Assembly (NCBI RefSeq): GCF_002980575.1
Contig: NZ_PVBS01000002.1
Span: 1,116,001-1,180,000, forward strand
Origin: Sphingobacterium gobiense
GTDB lineage: Bacteria; Bacteroidota; Bacteroidia; Sphingobacteriales; Sphingobacteriaceae
DNA length: 64,000 nt
Direction: 5' to 3'
Shown here: positions 16,793 through 25,621 of the stretch, piece by piece
Layout: each line of letters starts with the position of its first letter
Numbering within the stretch: position 1 is the first letter of the stretch
Made by a program: the position numbers and the translations under genes
The notes under the pieces: model-generated
Databases searched by the model: none
The model's input: the letters and a program-made list of their open reading frames with translations, nothing else
What the model was told of the DNA's origin: nothing

Positions 16793-17866
16793 ATGAATTT
16801 AGGTAAAAACGTTTATAATCTGTTAAAAAGGCAATCCGAAGTACATGTAAACGGGTTAGGCTCTTTTAGACGGAATCACACGTCGGCGACGTATGATGAG
16901 AAGCGGAACGTTTATCTTCCTCCTATAACCTTTATTGATTTTGATAGAACTGGCAATCGAGGGTACGATTTTATTCAATATATACAACAGCTCTATCTTA
17001 TTGACCGGAAGGAAGCAGAGGAAACTGTGGCCTCGCAAGTGGCGGACTTGCTTCGTCGGGTACAACAAGATGGTCAAGCGAAGTTAGATGACCTAGGCTA
17101 TTTAGTAAGTTATGGAGACAGTTATGTGTTCAAAGCGTTGGATTTGTCCGGCTTTCATTATGAACCTGTAGAAGCAGACTTAGTCGGGCAACCACAACCT
17201 CTCACAACGGAAGCGCCAGAACTAGACCAAGAAGAAATGGTACCTGAAACCGAGAGGTATGCTGACGTCGATTATGAGTCGCTGACGGAAGTACAAGCAA
17301 CAAGCGAAATAGAGCAACCGGTGGCAGCAGCTATCGTGGAACCTACTGTTGCCGATGAAGAAGAGGTGCCGACATCCCGCAGTAACACCATTTGGTATGT
17401 CATTATTGCGTTGATCGCGGTAGGTATCATGGTGGCTTTATATTTTGCGAACCAAAACCAATCAGGGTCGCAAGAACAAGTGTCTGTTGTCGATTCGAAG
17501 CTACGTGAGCAAGATACGGCAGCGCTTTCTCTTGTAGGAGATTCCACAATGATTACGGACTCACTAGCACAACATCCTATAGATAGTACTGAAGCAAAAG
17601 CAATAGGGCAGGAGCCGTTGATTCCCGAGCATCACAGGTGGCAAATTATCATAGGTTCACACAAGACATTGGCACAAGCTTTTGAACAAGCTGAATCCTA
17701 CCATAAAGCTGGATTCCCGCGGGTAAGGGTGATTCCAAGCAATTTGGCAAAGAATCGGAAGAAAGTAATCTGGGATTCGTATGAAACAAAACAAGAAGTA
17801 GATTCGGCACTGAGATATGTGCAAAGACATCATATTAAGGATGCTTGGCCAGATAAGATTAAATAG
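16793..17866 (+). CDS. HU-CCDC81 / SPOR membrane protein
   Basis: A 357-residue bitopic protein with three parts. Residues 1-125 contain two HU-CCDC81-like domains (GKNVYNLLKRQSEVHVNGLGSFRR; then LDDLGYLVSYGDSYVF), related to HU DNA-binding folds. A low-complexity acidic linker leads to one membrane segment (TIWYVIIALIAVGIMVALYFA, about 202-222). The C-terminal SPOR domain (WQIIIGSHKTLAQAFEQAES, about 283-345) is of the type that binds denuded peptidoglycan at septa. The HU half would face the cytoplasm and the SPOR half the periplasm. Known as a Bacteroidota family; whether the HU part binds DNA is not established by sequence. Confidence 0.82.
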   Translation: MNLGKNVYNLLKRQSEVHVNGLGSFRRNHTSATYDEKRNVYLPPITFIDFDRTGNRGYDFIQYIQQLYLIDRKEAEETVASQVADLLRRVQQDGQAKLDDLGYLVSYGDSYVFKALDLSGFHYEPVEADLVGQPQPLTTEAPELDQEEMVPETERYADVDYESLTEVQATSEIEQPVAAAIVEPTVADEEEVPTSRSNTIWYVIIALIAVGIMVALYFANQNQSGSQEQVSVVDSKLREQDTAALSLVGDSTMITDSLAQHPIDSTEAKAIGQEPLIPEHHRWQIIIGSHKTLAQAFEQAESYHKAGFPRVRVIPSNLAKNRKKVIWDSYETKQEVDSALRYVQRHHIKDAWPDKIK

Positions 17867-17904
17867 GAAGTAAATAAACCCCATAAACAAATACAATAAA
17901 GACA

Positions 17905-18597
17905 ATGTCATTTATGCAAGAGATGGATTCTTTGAACACAGTTCAACAGCAGGCTATAGAATTAGCAACTACAGAAGAGAGCCTAAACATGATTCAGATG
18001 TTGATGAAAGGAGGATGGATCATGATTCCGATCACGTTTCTTTTGTTTCTCGCATTGGTTATCTTCTTTGAGCGGTATATCACGATCAGAAAGGCTACAA
18101 AATCGGATACGGGGTTGATGTCACATGTGAAGAGTAACGTGATGTCTGGCCGTTTGGACGCAGCTATCTCAGCTTGCCGTTCCAGTAATTCCGCCTTAGG
18201 AAGGATGCTTCAGAAAGGGTTGTCTCGGGTAGGGAGGCCGATTAAGGATATAGAAGGGGCTATAGAAAATGCGGGTAAACTTGAAGTTTCCAAGTTGGAG
18301 AAGAACATTAATATCTTGGGTATCATAGCCGGTATCGCGCCCATGATGGGGTTCGTCGGAACAATTTTTGGGGTTATTCAGATTTTCCGTGAAGTTGAGA
18401 TAGCGGGCGGGATTGATATTGGTACGGTTTCCGGGGGTCTTTATGTCAAGATGATTGCGTCGGCCAGTGGATTGACGGTAGGTATTTTAGCCTATATCGG
18501 TTACCATGCGTTGAATATGATGGTGGAGCGGTTGATTCTCCGTATGGAAACCGAGGCGGTGGAATTTATCGATTTATTGGATGAGCCGGGAGCGTAA
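17905..18597 (+). CDS. exbB: MotA/TolQ/ExbB proton-channel protein
   Basis: ExbB-type subunit, 230 residues, of the proton-driven complex that energises TonB. Three membrane segments are visible: near residues 36-55 (GGWIMIPITFLLFLALVIFF), 130-150 (NILGIIAGIAPMMGFVGTIFGV) and 175-200. The second contains the diagnostic GFVGTIFGVI motif with the pore threonine. It is followed 11 bp downstream by exbD, and the stoichiometric partner tonB lies further on. A TolQ-like role cannot be excluded from sequence, but the co-linear TonB favours ExbB. Confidence 0.9.
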   Translation: MSFMQEMDSLNTVQQQAIELATTEESLNMIQMLMKGGWIMIPITFLLFLALVIFFERYITIRKATKSDTGLMSHVKSNVMSGRLDAAISACRSSNSALGRMLQKGLSRVGRPIKDIEGAIENAGKLEVSKLEKNINILGIIAGIAPMMGFVGTIFGVIQIFREVEIAGGIDIGTVSGGLYVKMIASASGLTVGILAYIGYHALNMMVERLILRMETEAVEFIDLLDEPGA

Positions 18598-18608
18598 AAC
18601 ATTAAGGG

Positions 18609-19016
18609 ATGAATTTAAGAAATAGACGACATAAGCCCACGGCAGAAGTGCATACAGCTGCACTGAACGATATCATGTTTTTTTTGATGTTGTTCTTCTT
18701 GTTAGCATCTGCAGTGGCCAACCCGCAAGTGGTCAAATTATTGTTGCCAAAGTCCAGTGCGGGTGAGCAATCGGTAGCAAAAAAAACGATGACGGTTTCC
18801 ATTACGTCAGACTTAACTTACCATGTAGACAAGCAGCCGGTGAGTTTAGAACAATTGGAACCCTTGATTCAGTCGAACATAGCAACTGGTGAGGAATTGA
18901 CGATTATGCTATACGCGGATAGCGCTGTACCTATCCAAAACGTCATCGCTGTAATGGATATCGCGAATAGAAATCGGGTAAGAATGGTTTTGGCAACGGA
19001 ACCAAAGAAAGATTAG
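18609..19016 (+). CDS. exbD: biopolymer transport protein ExbD
   Basis: A 135-residue ExbD/TolR protein: short cytoplasmic N-terminus, one membrane helix, periplasmic domain. The helix begins ALNDIMFFLMLFFLLAS with Asp21, the proton-carrying aspartate (Asp25 in Escherichia coli ExbD). The periplasmic part has the usual VSITSDLTYHVDKQPV and a C-terminal helix-strand pair. It forms the motor with ExbB immediately upstream. Confidence 0.92.
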   Translation: MNLRNRRHKPTAEVHTAALNDIMFFLMLFFLLASAVANPQVVKLLLPKSSAGEQSVAKKTMTVSITSDLTYHVDKQPVSLEQLEPLIQSNIATGEELTIMLYADSAVPIQNVIAVMDIANRNRVRMVLATEPKKD

Positions 19017-19115
19017 CATTAAACGATTTGACAATCATATGGTCAAACGGTAAATGGTTATTTACGTCAAGTTCTCATTAACCGTTGAAGTCAGAAATAA
19101 ATAGATGAAATAGAC

Positions 19116-19937
19116 ATGTATTACCATTCACAAGAGGAAAATAATATGCCCAAAGCAGTTGGTTTGTCGACGGCGGTGATGGGGTTATTCGTGTTAATCG
19201 GTTTCTTTATCGTTTTTGGAGGAGAAGTACCGCATTATGGTATGGGTGGTATTATTGTTAATTACGGTACTTCTGACGAAGGCATGGGAGATGATTATAT
19301 GAGTGTAGATGAACCATCGATGAGTGAAAATGCTAATAATGTACAGCCTGATAAAGTGGATCCAAATACAACACCTGTACCTACACCATCCCAGCAGGTA
19401 ACAGATAAGGTGGTTGCCACGCAGGATATGGATGACGCCCCAGCGGTGCCCAAACAGGAAAAGCCGGTACAGGCGAACGCAGATGTAGCTACACCGGAAA
19501 AGAAAGAGTCGAAACCAGCAGTGAATCCAAACGCTTTATATAAAGGGAAGCAAAATAATGCTACAGGAAGAGGAGATGGAACTGGAACGACTGCCGGAAA
19601 TCAAGGTAGCAACCTTGGGGATCCGCTAGCGAGCAATTATGGTGAAGGGGGATCGGGCGATGGAAATATGATGTTGACGATTGCGAACAGGCGATTTGAA
19701 GTGCCCCCTAAGATAGAAGACAATGGCCAGCAGGCCGGCCGTGTGGCAGTAGAGTTTAGGGTTAACAAAAACGGAGTGGTTACGCATGCGCGCGCGGGTG
19801 TAAGAGGAACAACAATATCGAGTCGTGCATTATTGGAGAAATGTGAACGTGCAATGATGTCGGCGCGTTTGAATCAACTGCCAAATGCTCCCGAATCTCA
19901 AACGGGGATTATTGTTTTCAATTTCAAGTTAAGGTAA
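19116..19937 (+). CDS. tonB: TonB-family energy transducer
   Basis: A 273-residue protein with a TonB plan: short cytoplasmic tail, membrane anchor (KAVGLSTAVMGLFVLIGFFIVF, about 13-34), long proline-, lysine- and glycine-rich periplasmic spacer (about 45-185), and a C-terminal TonB-like domain (RVAVEFRVNKNGVVTHARAGVRGTTISSRALL... to IIVFNFKLR). The domain is more AgmX/TonB_C-like than classical because it lacks the usual YP motif. It sits after exbB-exbD and should link that motor to the barrel protein at 15016. Confidence 0.82.
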   Translation: MYYHSQEENNMPKAVGLSTAVMGLFVLIGFFIVFGGEVPHYGMGGIIVNYGTSDEGMGDDYMSVDEPSMSENANNVQPDKVDPNTTPVPTPSQQVTDKVVATQDMDDAPAVPKQEKPVQANADVATPEKKESKPAVNPNALYKGKQNNATGRGDGTGTTAGNQGSNLGDPLASNYGEGGSGDGNMMLTIANRRFEVPPKIEDNGQQAGRVAVEFRVNKNGVVTHARAGVRGTTISSRALLEKCERAMMSARLNQLPNAPESQTGIIVFNFKLR

Positions 19938-19995
19938 GTCTTTCTGTAATATCTGCATGAACTGCAAATTTCATCGCGATTAAGCAATTATTTTA

Positions 19996-21309
19996 ATGAA
20001 AGAGACATATAGGGAGGTCATCGAGTACTTGTTTGGTCGATTACCCATGTTTACCCGTGACGGTGCAAGTGCGATAAAGAAAGATATTCACAATACCGTA
20101 CGGCTATGCCAAGCATTAGGTAATCCTCATCGACAATTTAAATCTATCCATATTGCTGGGACAAACGGCAAAGGATCTACATCGCACCTGCTGGCTTCCA
20201 TTTTGGCTGCTGCCGGATACAAAACTGGATTATATACCTCGCCCCATCTTGTCGACTTTAGAGAACGTATCCGTATAGACGGAGAGATGATCCCCCAAGA
20301 AAACGTGATTGACTTTGTTAGTCGGCATCGTTCCTTGATAGAACAGATACAGCCCTCTTTTTTTGAGGTAACCGTGGCTATGGCGTTTGATTACTTTGCG
20401 ACAGAGCAGGTAGACATTGCTGTTATCGAAGTAGGATTGGGAGGGAGACTGGACAGTACCAATATTTTGCTTCCCGAGGTATGTGTGATTACCAATATCG
20501 GAATGGATCATACCGATTTGCTCGGAAATACACTGGAGGAGATAGCAACAGAGAAAGCTGGTATTATCAAGCCAAAGGTGCCTGTGGTCGTATCCGAGCG
20601 AGACGAAACGATAGCTCATATATTTGAACAGAAAGCAAGAGAAATGAACGCGCCCTTACGTTTTGCTTCAACAGAGTTAGCCGTGCGAAGTTGTGAACAT
20701 AGTGGCCAAGGTCTACTGGTAAAGATAAAGGATAATATGCATCACCGGACTAAAGAGGTGTATGTTGGGTTAGCGGGACATTATCAACAAAAGAATATCT
20801 TGGGTGTCTTGGTCGCAGTGGATGAACTGCAGAAAAGGAATTGGACGATTAGAGCAGAACAGTTAGGTGAGGGGCTTGCCAATGTAATACGGAATACAGG
20901 TTTACAAGGGAGATGGCAAACTCTATCAACAGATCCACTCATCATATGCGATACGGGACATAATGAAGATGGTATTCGGGAGGTTCTTGCAAACATCTAT
21001 TCAACACCGCATAGGAAGCTGCATATAGTCATTGGTGTAATGCGTGATAAGGACATAAGTCACATGCTACCACAACTTCCGAAAGAAGCTGTTTACTATT
21101 TTTGTAGCCCGGATATTTCGCGCGCCATGTCTGCAGCGGAATTGAAAAATAAAGCAACGCAATACGGATTGCAAGGTATGGCGTATCCTTCCGTTAACAA
21201 CGCGGTGGATGCTGCAAAAGAGGCGTATCTGGAGGGGGACTTAATTTTCGTGGGCGGAAGCAATTTCGTAGTGGCCGAGGTGTTGAAAAATTACAGTTAT
21301 ATCCACTGA
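19996..21309 (+). CDS. folC: bifunctional folylpolyglutamate / dihydrofolate synthase
   Basis: ATP-dependent addition of glutamate to dihydropteroate and folates. The 437-residue length is normal. It has the P-loop AGTNGKGST (residues 54-62), the Mur-ligase signatures EVGLGGRLDSTNI and NIGMDHTDLLGNTLEEIATEKAGIIK, and DTGHNEDGI in the C-terminal domain. It ends one base before the converging AI-2E-family permease with no terminator. Its place behind the TonB genes seems to be a conserved neighbourhood rather than a functional link. Confidence 0.95.
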   Translation: MKETYREVIEYLFGRLPMFTRDGASAIKKDIHNTVRLCQALGNPHRQFKSIHIAGTNGKGSTSHLLASILAAAGYKTGLYTSPHLVDFRERIRIDGEMIPQENVIDFVSRHRSLIEQIQPSFFEVTVAMAFDYFATEQVDIAVIEVGLGGRLDSTNILLPEVCVITNIGMDHTDLLGNTLEEIATEKAGIIKPKVPVVVSERDETIAHIFEQKAREMNAPLRFASTELAVRSCEHSGQGLLVKIKDNMHHRTKEVYVGLAGHYQQKNILGVLVAVDELQKRNWTIRAEQLGEGLANVIRNTGLQGRWQTLSTDPLIICDTGHNEDGIREVLANIYSTPHRKLHIVIGVMRDKDISHMLPQLPKEAVYYFCSPDISRAMSAAELKNKATQYGLQGMAYPSVNNAVDAAKEAYLEGDLIFVGGSNFVVAEVLKNYSYIH

Positions 21310-21310
21310 T

Positions 21311-22396
21311 TTATCCGTTTTCATCGGACGAGTCCTTTTGTTGTAGGACACGCGGACGACTGTAATCGCGTACAATGCCTTTTCCGTATTCATTGCTGTA
21401 TACTTTGACTAATACGCCAATGGAGGAGAGGATCAGCGGTCCGAAAATAAGTCCAAGCATGCCGAAGAGATTCAAACCTAGTAATACGCCAAATACGGTG
21501 ATCATTGGCGGGACATTTCCGATGGTTTTTAGGATGGTAAAGCGTAAAATGTTATCGATTCCACCTACTAAAAAGAAGCAATAAAGGGTCAAACCAATGG
21601 CGTTGCCGAGTGAACCCGTTGCGAATGCGATGAGGCAAATGGGTACATAAATAGTCATGGTTCCCAAAATAGGGATGATAGATGCTATGCCTGTCAATAG
21701 TCCAAGTAAGATATAACTTTCGACCCCGAAAATCCAATAGCCTATCATAGCAACCACACCTTGGAAAAATCCAAGTATAGGGATTCCCAATGCGTTTGAG
21801 CGGACCATCATATGCACTTCGTCCCATATCTCCTGCTTACTCATGCGGCTGAATGGAATAGCGCGATAAATCGTGAGTTCCATCTTTTTTGCATGAACCT
21901 GCATAAAATAAAGGACAAAAAGCGTCACGATAATATTGATAGCTACTTCAGCAACGGAATTTAAAATGCTAGGAACATAGCGCGTTAAATTTTGCAGCAA
22001 AGTCAATAAAGCAGCGTCCGACATATCGATGTCTCTCAAAAGAGGTTTATCGGCCATGTATTCCTTCAACATATTAAACTTTTGCACAATCTCTTCGCGA
22101 TTCCCCAAAAAGCTGTTAAGTTGTGCAATCAGATAATCAATAAGTGCCCAAAGGGGCAGTACGATAAACACAATTGATAATACGATGAAAAAGATACTAG
22201 CTAATGTCTTTTTCCATCGGCGAACTTCTGTAAGATGAAAATAGGACTTACGGAATAGGATATAAAGCGTAATAGCACCCAGAAATCCGGGCAAATAGTA
22301 GGACAGATTGCTGAAAACGAGGATCAATATCAAGACAATGATAATGATCAGCATAATCTGATTGATGGAGTTGTTGTTAATTTGTTTGTATTTCAT
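21311..22396 (-). CDS. AI-2E family transporter
   Basis: Polytopic inner-membrane protein of 361 residues in the AI-2E/PerM/TqsA family. Two N-terminal membrane segments, another pair near 65-90, a soluble helical insertion (about 100-150), then segments to about 330, including the family signature region GFFQGVVAMIGYWIFGVESYILLGLLTGIASIIPILGT spread over 215-252. Family members export small molecules or exchange Na+/H+; the name does not prove autoinducer transport. The C-terminal tail is charged (RPRVLQQKDSSDENG). Its 3' end nearly touches folC. Confidence 0.88.
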   Translation of the reverse strand: MKYKQINNNSINQIMLIIIIVLILILVFSNLSYYLPGFLGAITLYILFRKSYFHLTEVRRWKKTLASIFFIVLSIVFIVLPLWALIDYLIAQLNSFLGNREEIVQKFNMLKEYMADKPLLRDIDMSDAALLTLLQNLTRYVPSILNSVAEVAINIIVTLFVLYFMQVHAKKMELTIYRAIPFSRMSKQEIWDEVHMMVRSNALGIPILGFFQGVVAMIGYWIFGVESYILLGLLTGIASIIPILGTMTIYVPICLIAFATGSLGNAIGLTLYCFFLVGGIDNILRFTILKTIGNVPPMITVFGVLLGLNLFGMLGLIFGPLILSSIGVLVKVYSNEYGKGIVRDYSRPRVLQQKDSSDENG

Positions 22397-22481
22397 CGCT
22401 TGTCACTATACCGCACAAAATACATAATTAGCGTTAGGTTTTGAAATCTTATGTGCTTTTTTCAGTGTGCCATAGCTGCTC

Positions 22482-23552
22482 CTATCGCTGCAATATCTTT
22501 TCTATTTCTGGTTGAATAATTTTTACCATGCGTTCAAAACCGACATCTGTTGGGTGTGTGCCATCCACAGTGCCTTCGTAGTCATCGCCAATAAGATGGT
22601 CTGCCGGTAGGTAGAAGAGGTTTTTATAACCTGCTGCAAGCAATCGTTCATATTCTGCTTTAAAATTGATGTTTTGTTCATGTCGCTTTTTCTTCCATTC
22701 GAGGTTATAATTTCCGATTTGTCTGATGATACTCTCCATCAGTAGGATCGGCGTATTTGGATGTGCTTTCCGAAGTTCCTGAACGAAGGCGAAAGTACGC
22801 TCCGTAACCTGTTGAGGCGAACAGTTGGGTACACAATCGAGCACAATCAAATCTACATCTTGAATGTCGTTTATCATTTGGGCAACTTCCAGTTCCATCT
22901 TCGCGTTTCCACTGACCCCCATATTGATGACATCCGCATGTATACTACGTGCAATCTTCGCCGGATAAGCCAAACCCGGACGACTGGCCGATGCACCATG
23001 TACGATGCTGGAACCATAAACAATTATCTTTTTATCAAACTGCTGCACGGTAGGGAAAAAAGTTGCGTGTTCGTCAATGTGTAACTGAAACGATCGGAGC
23101 TCTTTATAAAGCGGAAAATACAGTAGGAACTCCTTCTCTGTTTTCTCCATGTTTTCTACGATCGTAAAGCTGCTTTCCACGTTCTTTAGGTGTGGACGTG
23201 CTACACCAGCAAAGCGCCAACCGTCGGACTCTTTTACATAAGCATCAAATCCACGGGACATGATAGGAGTGGAGTTGTTAGCTAATGCGGCGTCCCCGGT
23301 TTCCCAGTCAATAGAGAGCTTCGTGCTATTCGTACGAAACGTGACAAACAGGCCTGCCGAATGCGTAAATAATTTCTTTACGGCGGAGGGAAGACTCTTG
23401 TATTTTGTGGTGTCTACCCGATGAAAACCAAGGTTTTCCGTAAACGCCCTGCCTTGGACAGTGAGTTTGGAGGACGGAATGACCTGTTGGGCTCTTATGT
23501 CTGAAAGGCTGCTTAATAATCCGACAATGATCAAGAGATATTTTGTTCGCAT
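22482..23552 (-). CDS. secreted SGNH/GDSL esterase
   Basis: A 356-residue exported hydrolase. I chose the ATG at 23552 over an in-frame upstream TTG because the signal peptide (MRTKYLLIIVGLLSSLSDIRAQ) starts there. An N-terminal beta-sandwich (about 25-160, with FRTNSTKLSIDWETGD) precedes the SGNH domain. Block I is IIVYGSSIVHGASASRPG (nucleophile Ser in GSSI), block III VPNCSPQQ, block V DGTHPTDVGFERM (Asp and His). The layout matches bidomain carbohydrate or xyloside acetyl esterases, but the substrate is not shown. A TAagTTTG element lies 22 bp upstream of the start. Confidence 0.85.
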   Translation of the reverse strand: MRTKYLLIIVGLLSSLSDIRAQQVIPSSKLTVQGRAFTENLGFHRVDTTKYKSLPSAVKKLFTHSAGLFVTFRTNSTKLSIDWETGDAALANNSTPIMSRGFDAYVKESDGWRFAGVARPHLKNVESSFTIVENMEKTEKEFLLYFPLYKELRSFQLHIDEHATFFPTVQQFDKKIIVYGSSIVHGASASRPGLAYPAKIARSIHADVINMGVSGNAKMELEVAQMINDIQDVDLIVLDCVPNCSPQQVTERTFAFVQELRKAHPNTPILLMESIIRQIGNYNLEWKKKRHEQNINFKAEYERLLAAGYKNLFYLPADHLIGDDYEGTVDGTHPTDVGFERMVKIIQPEIEKILQR

Positions 23553-23591
23553 AATTATTATAGATGAGGTCCCCAAACTTAGATAAAATGT

Positions 23592-23623
23592 TTTGCTTTT
23601 TAAAATTCATTATTGTACCTTTG
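23592..23623 (+). promoter_or_regulatory. promoter of the rplM-rpsI-rpsB operon
   Basis: TTTG (23592-23595), 20-bp spacer, TAccTTTG (23616-23623). This is a full Bacteroidota consensus promoter, with a leader of about 60 bases before rplM. Confidence 0.85.
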
Positions 23624-23690
23624 CAGACCTTATTGTAGGGATTACAAGAAGATAGAGTATTTATTAATTATTTAATTTAAGCAAAAGCAA

Positions 23691-24134
23691 GTGAATACGT
23701 TAAGTTACAAAACTGTCTCTGCCAACAAAAACACCGTTAACAAGGAGTGGATTGTTGTTGACGCTGAAGGAGAGATTTTGGGGCGCTTAGCAAGCCAGAT
23801 TGCGAAAGTAATTCGTGGCAAGCATAAGCCGGAGTTCACCCCACACGTAGACTGTGGAGATAACGTGATTGTTATCAATGCAGACAAAGTTAAGTTGACT
23901 GGAAACAAGTTAAGCGAGAAAGTGTACACACGTTACACAGGCTACCCAGGTGGTCAGCGCTTTACCTCTCCAAAAGAGTTGTTAGCTAAACATCCAGAAC
24001 GCCTTGTCGAAAAAGCGGTTCGGGGAATGTTACCTAAAAACCGTTTAGGTCGTCAATTATTCAAAAACCTTTATGTTTATGCTGGGACAGAGCACAAGCA
24101 TGAGGCACAACAACCAAAACCAGTTAAATTTTAA
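23691..24134 (+). CDS. rplM: 50S ribosomal protein L13
   Basis: Ribosomal protein uL13, early assembler of the large subunit. 147 residues with the standard [28 protein letters not shown] and [24 protein letters not shown]. The start is a GTG; no in-frame ATG sits where the family begins. First gene of the rplM-rpsI-rpsB operon. Confidence 0.98.
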   Translation: MNTLSYKTVSANKNTVNKEWIVVDAEGEILGRLASQIAKVIRGKHKPEFTPHVDCGDNVIVINADKVKLTGNKLSEKVYTRYTGYPGGQRFTSPKELLAKHPERLVEKAVRGMLPKNRLGRQLFKNLYVYAGTEHKHEAQQPKPVKF

Positions 24135-24138
24135 GGAG
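24133..24138 (+). promoter_or_regulatory. Shine-Dalgarno site of rpsI
   Basis: AAGGAG overlapping the rplM stop codon and ending 7 bp before the rpsI ATG. Real Shine-Dalgarno sequences are scarce elsewhere in this window. Confidence 0.7.
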
Positions 24139-24145
24139 AGCAAAC

Positions 24146-24532
24146 ATGTCAACAACGAATACTTCAGGAAGAAGAAAAACAGCTGTTGCCCGCATTTACT
24201 TATCAGCTGGTAGCGGAAACATTACCGTAAACGGTAAAGATTATAAAACATATTTCCCAACATTGCCATTGCAATATATTGTTACCCAATCTATTGAGGT
24301 AGCGGGTGTTGCGGGGAATTTTGATGTGAAAGTTAACGTCGATGGTGGTGGTGTTAAAGGCCAAGCCGAAGCTGTACGTTTAGCAATTGCTAAAGCTTTG
24401 GTTGAGCTAGACCCAGAAGTTAAACCAGCGCTACGTGCAAAAGGCTTGATGACACGCGATGACCGTATGGTTGAGCGTAAGAAACCAGGACGTCGTAAAG
24501 CACGTAGAAGATTCCAATTCAGTAAACGTTAA
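24146..24532 (+). CDS. rpsI: 30S ribosomal protein S9
   Basis: Ribosomal protein uS9, whose C-terminal tail reaches the P-site tRNA. 128 residues, with SGRRKTAVARIYLSAGSGNITVNGK, GGVKGQAEAVRLAIAKAL and the basic tail ending RRFQFSKR. It lies 11 bp after rplM and 18 bp before rpsB. Confidence 0.98.
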   Translation: MSTTNTSGRRKTAVARIYLSAGSGNITVNGKDYKTYFPTLPLQYIVTQSIEVAGVAGNFDVKVNVDGGGVKGQAEAVRLAIAKALVELDPEVKPALRAKGLMTRDDRMVERKKPGRRKARRRFQFSKR

Positions 24533-24534
24533 TC

Positions 24535-24542
24535 AAAGGAGG
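24535..24542 (+). promoter_or_regulatory. strong Shine-Dalgarno site of rpsB
   Basis: AAAGGAGG, fully complementary to the 16S rRNA tail, ending 8 bp before the rpsB ATG. Confidence 0.75.
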
Positions 24543-24550
24543 ATCAAAAA

Positions 24551-25357
24551 ATGGCAAGAACAACATATCAAGAATTATTGGATGCAGGTGTTCACTTTGG
24601 TCACCTTACTCGTAAGTGGGATCCGAAAATGGCTAAGTACATTTTCATGGAACGCAATGGTATTCATATCATCGACTTGAACAAAACGCTAACGAAATTA
24701 GAAGAAGCGGCTTCAGCTATTAAGCAAATCGTAAAATCAGGTCGTAAAGTATTATTCGTAGCAACGAAAAAACAAGCAAAAGAAATAATCTCTGAGCAGG
24801 CGAAAGCTGTAAACATGCCTTTCGTAACAGAAAGATGGTTGGGAGGGATGCTTACAAACTTTGCAACAGTGCGTAAGTCTATCAAGAAAATGTCCAACAT
24901 CGACAAAATGCAAAAAGATGGTACTTACACCGTACTGTCTAAAAAAGAGAAATTGATGATTCAACGTGAGCGTATCAAGCTGGAAAGCCTTTTAGGAGGC
25001 ATTGCTGATTTGAACCGTTTGCCTGCAGCTTTGTTTATCATCGATGTGAAAAAAGAGCATATCGCGGTTTCAGAAGCAATTAAGTTGAACATCCCTACTT
25101 TTGCAATGGTAGATACAAACTCAGATCCTTCTAATATCGATTTTCCTATTCCGGCAAATGATGATGCAACAAAATCTATCAGTTTGATTGCTGGAATTAT
25201 CGGAAAAGCAATCCAAGAAGGTTTGGATGAACGCAAACGCGATAAAGAAGAGGAAGCTGAAAAAGAAGCTGCGGCTGTTAAGGCTGCGGTAGACAACGGT
25301 GAAGCTGAAGAAGCTAACACTGGAAAACGTCCTCGTAAAGCAAAAGACGGAGAATAA
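24551..25357 (+). CDS. rpsB: 30S ribosomal protein S2
   Basis: Ribosomal protein uS2. 268 residues, with LLDAGVHFGHLTRKWDPKMAKYIF, FVATKKQA, RWLGGMLTNFATV and NIDFPIPANDDATKSI. The C-terminal tail (about 225-268) is a charged, alanine-rich extension ending GKRPRKAKDGE, as in other Bacteroidota. A hairpin (arms ACGGAGAA/TTCTCCGT) overlaps the stop codon and a terminator follows, separating it from tsf, with which it is often cotranscribed. Confidence 0.98.
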   Translation: MARTTYQELLDAGVHFGHLTRKWDPKMAKYIFMERNGIHIIDLNKTLTKLEEAASAIKQIVKSGRKVLFVATKKQAKEIISEQAKAVNMPFVTERWLGGMLTNFATVRKSIKKMSNIDKMQKDGTYTVLSKKEKLMIQRERIKLESLLGGIADLNRLPAALFIIDVKKEHIAVSEAIKLNIPTFAMVDTNSDPSNIDFPIPANDDATKSISLIAGIIGKAIQEGLDERKRDKEEEAEKEAAAVKAAVDNGEAEEANTGKRPRKAKDGE

Positions 25358-25375
25358 TATTTCTCCGTATTAAAG

Positions 25376-25446
25376 CCGGATAAACAAGTGTTAGTCTTTA
25401 TGAAGTTCTGCTTCACGGAGTCTACCAAGGTTTGTCCGGTTTTTTT
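25376..25446 (+). terminator. terminator after rpsB
   Basis: Long hairpin with base CCGGATAAAC / GTTTGTCCGG (one G-T pair), a 44-base structured interior and a run of seven T residues. It separates rpsB from tsf. Confidence 0.75.
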
Positions 25447-25564
25447 CTTACGTTGTATATTTTCAAAGGATAGAAAAGAAGCCTTGTCGTGCTTTTATCT
25501 GGCCAACGGAAATGTTTCACGAAGGTTTTCCTTTATTTAACAAAAGTTTAATGCCTGGGTTGTA

Positions 25565-25572
25565 TATATTTG
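25565..25572 (+). promoter_or_regulatory. -7 promoter element of tsf
   Basis: TAtaTTTG, 49 bp before the tsf ATG. Upstream TTTA sequences are off-spacing, so the -33 element is unclear. Confidence 0.6.
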
Positions 25573-25621
25573 CTATACTTGTCAGGCTGTCGAATCTTAA
25601 AATTATTAAAGAAATAAAAAC

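Noticed and set aside
21311..22396. Quorum-sensing AI-2 exporter
   Set aside because: The family name does not show AI-2 transport, and no luxS or other quorum gene is nearby.
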